From positions 1-9,463 of the forward strand of contig JAEZNF010000440.1 in assembly GCA_023441845.1 (NCBI GenBank): a stretch of 9,463 nucleotides of DNA, written 5' to 3'. This stretch comes from Bacillota bacterium (GTDB lineage: Bacteria > Bacillota > Clostridia > Acetivibrionales > DSM-2933). The position numbers and the translations under genes were made by a program. The notes below the pieces were generated by a model. It was not told the origin of the DNA, searched no databases, and saw nothing but the letters and a program-made list of their open reading frames with translations. Positions 7,196-9,463 of the stretch are shown piece by piece. Position 1 is the first letter of the stretch. The number at the start of each line of letters is the position of its first letter.

Positions 7196-8824
7196 ATGCT
7201 AAGAAAAAAGGGGTTTCGAATTCTGCCGTTAATTCTTTGTTTAGCGGTTATTTTATCATTTTTCGTCAATATGTTCTTTCCTGCTCCGATTAAAGCATCT
7301 GCGGCATTTGCATGCGGAGCAGACGTCAGCTGGCTGCCCCAGATGGAAGCTAAAGGATACAAGTTTTATGACGATAACGGGGTCCAAAAGGACTGCCTTC
7401 AAATATTAAAGGAGCACGGAATCGACTCAATCAGGATAAGGGTGTGGGTTAACCCCTCAAATGACCCTTACAGCGGTCACTGCAGTAAAACAGAGACAAT
7501 TGAGCTTGCAAAACGCTGTGCAAAAATGGGATTTCGAATTATGATAGACTTTCATTACAGCGATTCATGGGCCGACCCCGGTAAGCAGAACAAGCCCGCT
7601 GCATGGGTGACACACAGCTTCAGCCAGCTTCTGACCGATGTATACAACCATACATACGACGTTCTAACTGCTCTTAAGGCAAGCGGCGTAACACCCGAAT
7701 GGGTGCAGGTAGGGAACGAAACCAATAACGGCATGCTCTGGGAAGACGGCATGGCATCAAAAAACATGAAAAATTTTGCGCAGCTTGTTACAAGCGGATA
7801 CGATGCTGTAAAAGCCGTATTCGGTAATACAAAAGTAATAGTACATATATCCAATGCTCACGATAACAGCCTGTTCAGGTGGATTTTTGACGGACTCAAA
7901 AACAACGGCGGCAAATACGATGTCATCGGGATGTCGTTTTACCCTGAGACAAGCAACTGGTCAAGCCTTTTAAGCCAATGTACAACAAACATGCAGGATA
8001 TGGCGAAAAGGTACGGCAAGGAAGTCATGGTATGCGAAGTCGGAATGGATAACTCAGCTGCCCAAACAGCCAAAACCATGTTGTCCGAACTCTTGCAAAA
8101 GGTAAAGTCCTTAAATGACGGAAAAGGTCTCGGGGTGTTTTATTGGGAGCCCCAATGCTACAATTGGGCAAGCTACGGCAAAGGTGCATGGAGTACCAAC
8201 GGCAGGCCGACGGTTGCAATGGACGCATTTATCGGCTATGGCAGCATTACTCCAACTCCTACATCAATACCCGTTCCTACATATACACAAAGGCCAACTG
8301 CAACGGAGCCTGAGCCAACCCCAACATCTGATTTATGCTCATTAAGCGGATACATAGCTCCCGATTTTCCATTAAAATCTGCTGCTGCACCTAATATTCT
8401 TCCCGATTTTAAAGTCGAAATAGAAGGCTCAGATTACTTTGCATATACAGACAAAACCGGGTTCTTTGAAATAAACAATATCCCTTCTCAATACTCAAGT
8501 GGTTGTGACGTAAGAATTACAAAGCCGGGTTTTCTTGCAAGAGAAATCAATAATGTTGCAGTCAAAGGTTCTGTTAATCTCGGATCATCAAGCTCGCCCG
8601 TATTAATGTGGGCAGGTGATGTTTTAAGAAACGGGAAACAGGATAACGCTATCAACATGACGGATATAATGGATATTGCAAAAGCGTTTAATACTTGTAA
8701 CGGAGATGGAAAATATAATTCTTCATATGATATAAATAAGGATAATTCAATTAATATGTCGGATATAATGATTGTTGCAAAACACTTTAACACGGCAACA
8801 GTAAACTATCCTGCCGTTTTTTAG
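7196..8824 (+). CDS. Secreted GH53 endo-beta-1,4-galactanase with X-module and type II dockerin
   Basis: 542 residues. The ATG at 7196 is preceded by GGGGGTGG with 6 bases between. A signal peptide covers about 1-36 (basic MLRKKGFR, hydrophobic 9-28, likely cut after A-S-A at 34-36). The GH53 TIM barrel (about 38-348) opens with GADVSWLPQMEAKG; E175 in VGNETNNG is the expected acid/base and E281 in VCEVGM the nucleophile. GH53 cuts the beta-1,4-galactan of pectic arabinogalactan type I. A Pro/Thr linker (351-378) follows, then an X-module (about 380-471: SGYIAPDF, FKVEIEG, TGFFEINNIP, SSPVLMWAGD) and a dockerin (about 472-532) with INMTD and DINKDNSINMSD loops. As I recall it, the CipA X-module/type II dockerin has the same motifs in the same order, so the enzyme probably binds type II cohesins, in A. 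thermocellus the cell-surface class. The first calcium loop appears to carry about four extra residues (near 479-482). No strong terminator follows. Confidence 0.94.
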   Translation: MLRKKGFRILPLILCLAVILSFFVNMFFPAPIKASAAFACGADVSWLPQMEAKGYKFYDDNGVQKDCLQILKEHGIDSIRIRVWVNPSNDPYSGHCSKTETIELAKRCAKMGFRIMIDFHYSDSWADPGKQNKPAAWVTHSFSQLLTDVYNHTYDVLTALKASGVTPEWVQVGNETNNGMLWEDGMASKNMKNFAQLVTSGYDAVKAVFGNTKVIVHISNAHDNSLFRWIFDGLKNNGGKYDVIGMSFYPETSNWSSLLSQCTTNMQDMAKRYGKEVMVCEVGMDNSAAQTAKTMLSELLQKVKSLNDGKGLGVFYWEPQCYNWASYGKGAWSTNGRPTVAMDAFIGYGSITPTPTSIPVPTYTQRPTATEPEPTPTSDLCSLSGYIAPDFPLKSAAAPNILPDFKVEIEGSDYFAYTDKTGFFEINNIPSQYSSGCDVRITKPGFLAREINNVAVKGSVNLGSSSSPVLMWAGDVLRNGKQDNAINMTDIMDIAKAFNTCNGDGKYNSSYDINKDNSINMSDIMIVAKHFNTATVNYPAVF

Positions 8825-8828
8825 GCAG
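8811..8828 (+). terminator. Weak candidate terminator overlapping the galactanase stop
   Basis: CTGCC (8811-8815) and GGCAG (8824-8828) enclose an 8-base T-rich loop, and TCTCTCTT follows. The stem is only 5 bp and includes the last G of the TAG stop, so it is marginal. I see nothing stronger in the next 200 bases on the plus strand. Confidence 0.25.
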
Positions 8829-8967
8829 TCTCTCTTAAAGCATGGATAAATAAGGAATAAACTTAAGATTAATGTTATACAAAAGAAAATATGTATAATT
8901 ATATTGTCCAATTTTATTAATAGCTATTCGAAGGTTCACTGCAACGTTAAACTTTTTCAATTTTTAT

Positions 8968-8985
8968 TGTAAATTATAATTTACA
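8968..8985. repeat. 18-bp perfect palindrome TGTAAATTATAATTTACA
   Basis: The two 9-base halves are exact reverse complements with no spacer, which favours a dimeric protein's operator over an RNA hairpin. It lies between two converging genes, about 140 bases past the galactanase stop and about 65 bases past the toxin stop, with no obvious promoter beside it. It lacks the central CG of a CcpA cre site. The regulator and role are unknown. Confidence 0.5.
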
Positions 8986-9044
8986 TGTTGAACAATCTTC
9001 GCTTTATTGGTAAAATTATACAAAGGCATGTTTATTTGATAAGA

Positions 9045-9078
9045 ATCCCTTAATTCGCATTTATAGGAATTAAGGGGT
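9045..9078 (-). terminator. Hairpin overlapping the 3' end of the toxin gene
   Basis: CCCTTAATTC (9047-9056) and GAATTAAGGG (9067-9076) form a perfect 10-bp stem around a 10-base loop; a T-G wobble and one A-T pair extend it to 9045-9078. The stem contains the toxin stop codon and its last codons. On the minus strand only ATTCTTATC follows, a poor T-run, so it may be an imperfect terminator or protect the mRNA end. It could also act on the galactanase transcript arriving from the other side. Confidence 0.5.
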
Positions 9079-9376
9079 ACTTACTTGGTGAATATTTAAC
9101 TGTAACAACAATTACATGTTTCATTTTTTCATCGATTCTATAAACAATAGTAAAATTCTTAATAAATAATTGACGATATCCTCTATTTGCATAAACACCA
9201 ATTTTCCGTTCAGACCCTCGGCGAGATAACTTTTCTAATGATAAAACTGCGTCTTCAAAAGATACTACCAAATTTAAAGCTGCTTCAGGTGACCGAAGTT
9301 CAGCAGAAATATATTCATAAATTTGATCAATATCTCTATATGCCTTTGGGAGCAATTTTACTTCATACTTATCCAA
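9050..9376 (-). CDS. RelE/ParE-superfamily toxin of a type II toxin-antitoxin pair, TTG start
   Basis: 108 residues, normal for the family. An N-terminal strand (YEVKLLPKA, 4-12) leads into two amphipathic helices (about 13-26 and 30-50, YRDIDQIYEYIS then EAALNLVVSFEDAVLSLEKL). A basic turn (SRRGSERK, 51-58) and C-terminal strands follow (YRQLFIKNFTIVYRI, 67-81; HVIVVTVKYS, 87-96), the usual order for this fold. Members either cleave mRNA at the ribosome (RelE) or poison gyrase (ParE); the sequence alone does not settle which, although the helical part looks more ParE-like. The start is TTG at 9376-9374, about 7 bases after AGGAGG. Its first 8 bases overlap the end of the preceding reading frame, typical of translationally coupled toxin-antitoxin genes with the antitoxin first. 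Confidence 0.8.
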   Translation of the reverse strand: MDKYEVKLLPKAYRDIDQIYEYISAELRSPEAALNLVVSFEDAVLSLEKLSRRGSERKIGVYANRGYRQLFIKNFTIVYRIDEKMKHVIVVTVKYSPSKYPLIPINAN

Positions 9377-9463
9377 AGTGTTTCCTCCTTAAGGACAAAA
9401 GGGCTTCTTTTGCATCTATTAAGTTTGAATTTTCACTCTCTGCTTCTGTAATACCAGTATCAG
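9369..9463 (-). CDS. Presumed antitoxin, C-terminal 30 residues (5' end outside window)
   Basis: The frame runs from the right edge to TAA at 9371-9369 and overlaps the toxin TTG start by 8 bases. Visible residues end in DAKEALLSLRRKHFG, a charged amphipathic tail of the kind found at the C-terminus of antitoxins encoded just before RelE/ParE toxins, where that tail wraps the toxin. The toxin's AGGAGG ribosome site lies inside this frame. The DNA-binding N-terminus is missing, so I cannot tell a Phd/YefM-type from a RelB-type antitoxin. Autorepression by the pair is likely from family knowledge, but the promoter is outside the window. Confidence 0.65.
   Translation of the reverse strand, partial: DTGITEAESENSNLIDAKEALLSLRRKHFG

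Noticed and set aside
8968..8985. CcpA catabolite-repression site
   Set aside because: It has the outer TGTAAA/TTTACA but lacks the central CG, is too long, and is not near a promoter.

Overview
The window suggests a cellulosome-producing, anaerobic clostridial Firmicute of the Acetivibrio / Pseudobacteroides group. Both glycoside hydrolases end in dockerins whose calcium loops read N-M-[TNS]-D, a type-II-like pattern. One of them carries the X-module plus type II dockerin pair known from the C-terminus of the CipA scaffoldin. Enzyme-borne type-II-like dockerins fit Pseudobacteroides cellulosolvens, where the usual type I/type II roles are reversed. That species guess is inference from remembered families, not a database match.

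Layout. At 1-697 (+) lies the C-terminal part of a GH74 xyloglucanase with linker and dockerin, followed by a hairpin terminator that could serve both strands. At 1060-5091 (-) is a 1343-residue single-module nonribosomal peptide synthetase: condensation, adenylation and carrier domains fused to a C-terminal short-chain dehydrogenase/reductase. At 5092-5738 is an AT-rich 647-base gap holding a terminator for the upstream gene, a probable promoter for the synthetase and several inverted repeats. At 5739-6941 (-) is the Y-family DNA polymerase IV gene dinB, with a TTG start. A divergent control region (6942-7195) precedes 7196-8824 (+), a secreted GH53 endo-beta-1,4-galactanase with X-module and type II dockerin. 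The right edge (9050-9463, -) holds a RelE/ParE-type toxin gene and the 3' end of its presumed antitoxin gene.

How the genes relate. The two hydrolases attack matrix polysaccharides of the plant cell wall (xyloglucan, and galactan side chains of pectin) and should be tethered through cohesin-dockerin contacts. From memory, Acetivibrio thermocellus has a GH74 gene, a dinB-like gene and a GH53 gene side by side, so the synthetase looks like an insertion into an old arrangement. The synthetase is the most unusual item. It is an orphan module with an amino-acyl-type condensation domain but no upstream partner, an adenylation domain lacking the aspartate that binds the alpha-amino group, and a reductase domain with Tyr-x6-Lys spacing (as in FabI/FabL enoyl reductases) in place of Tyr-x3-Lys, instead of a thioesterase or standard terminal reductase.

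I saw no RNA genes, insertion sequences or CRISPR arrays.
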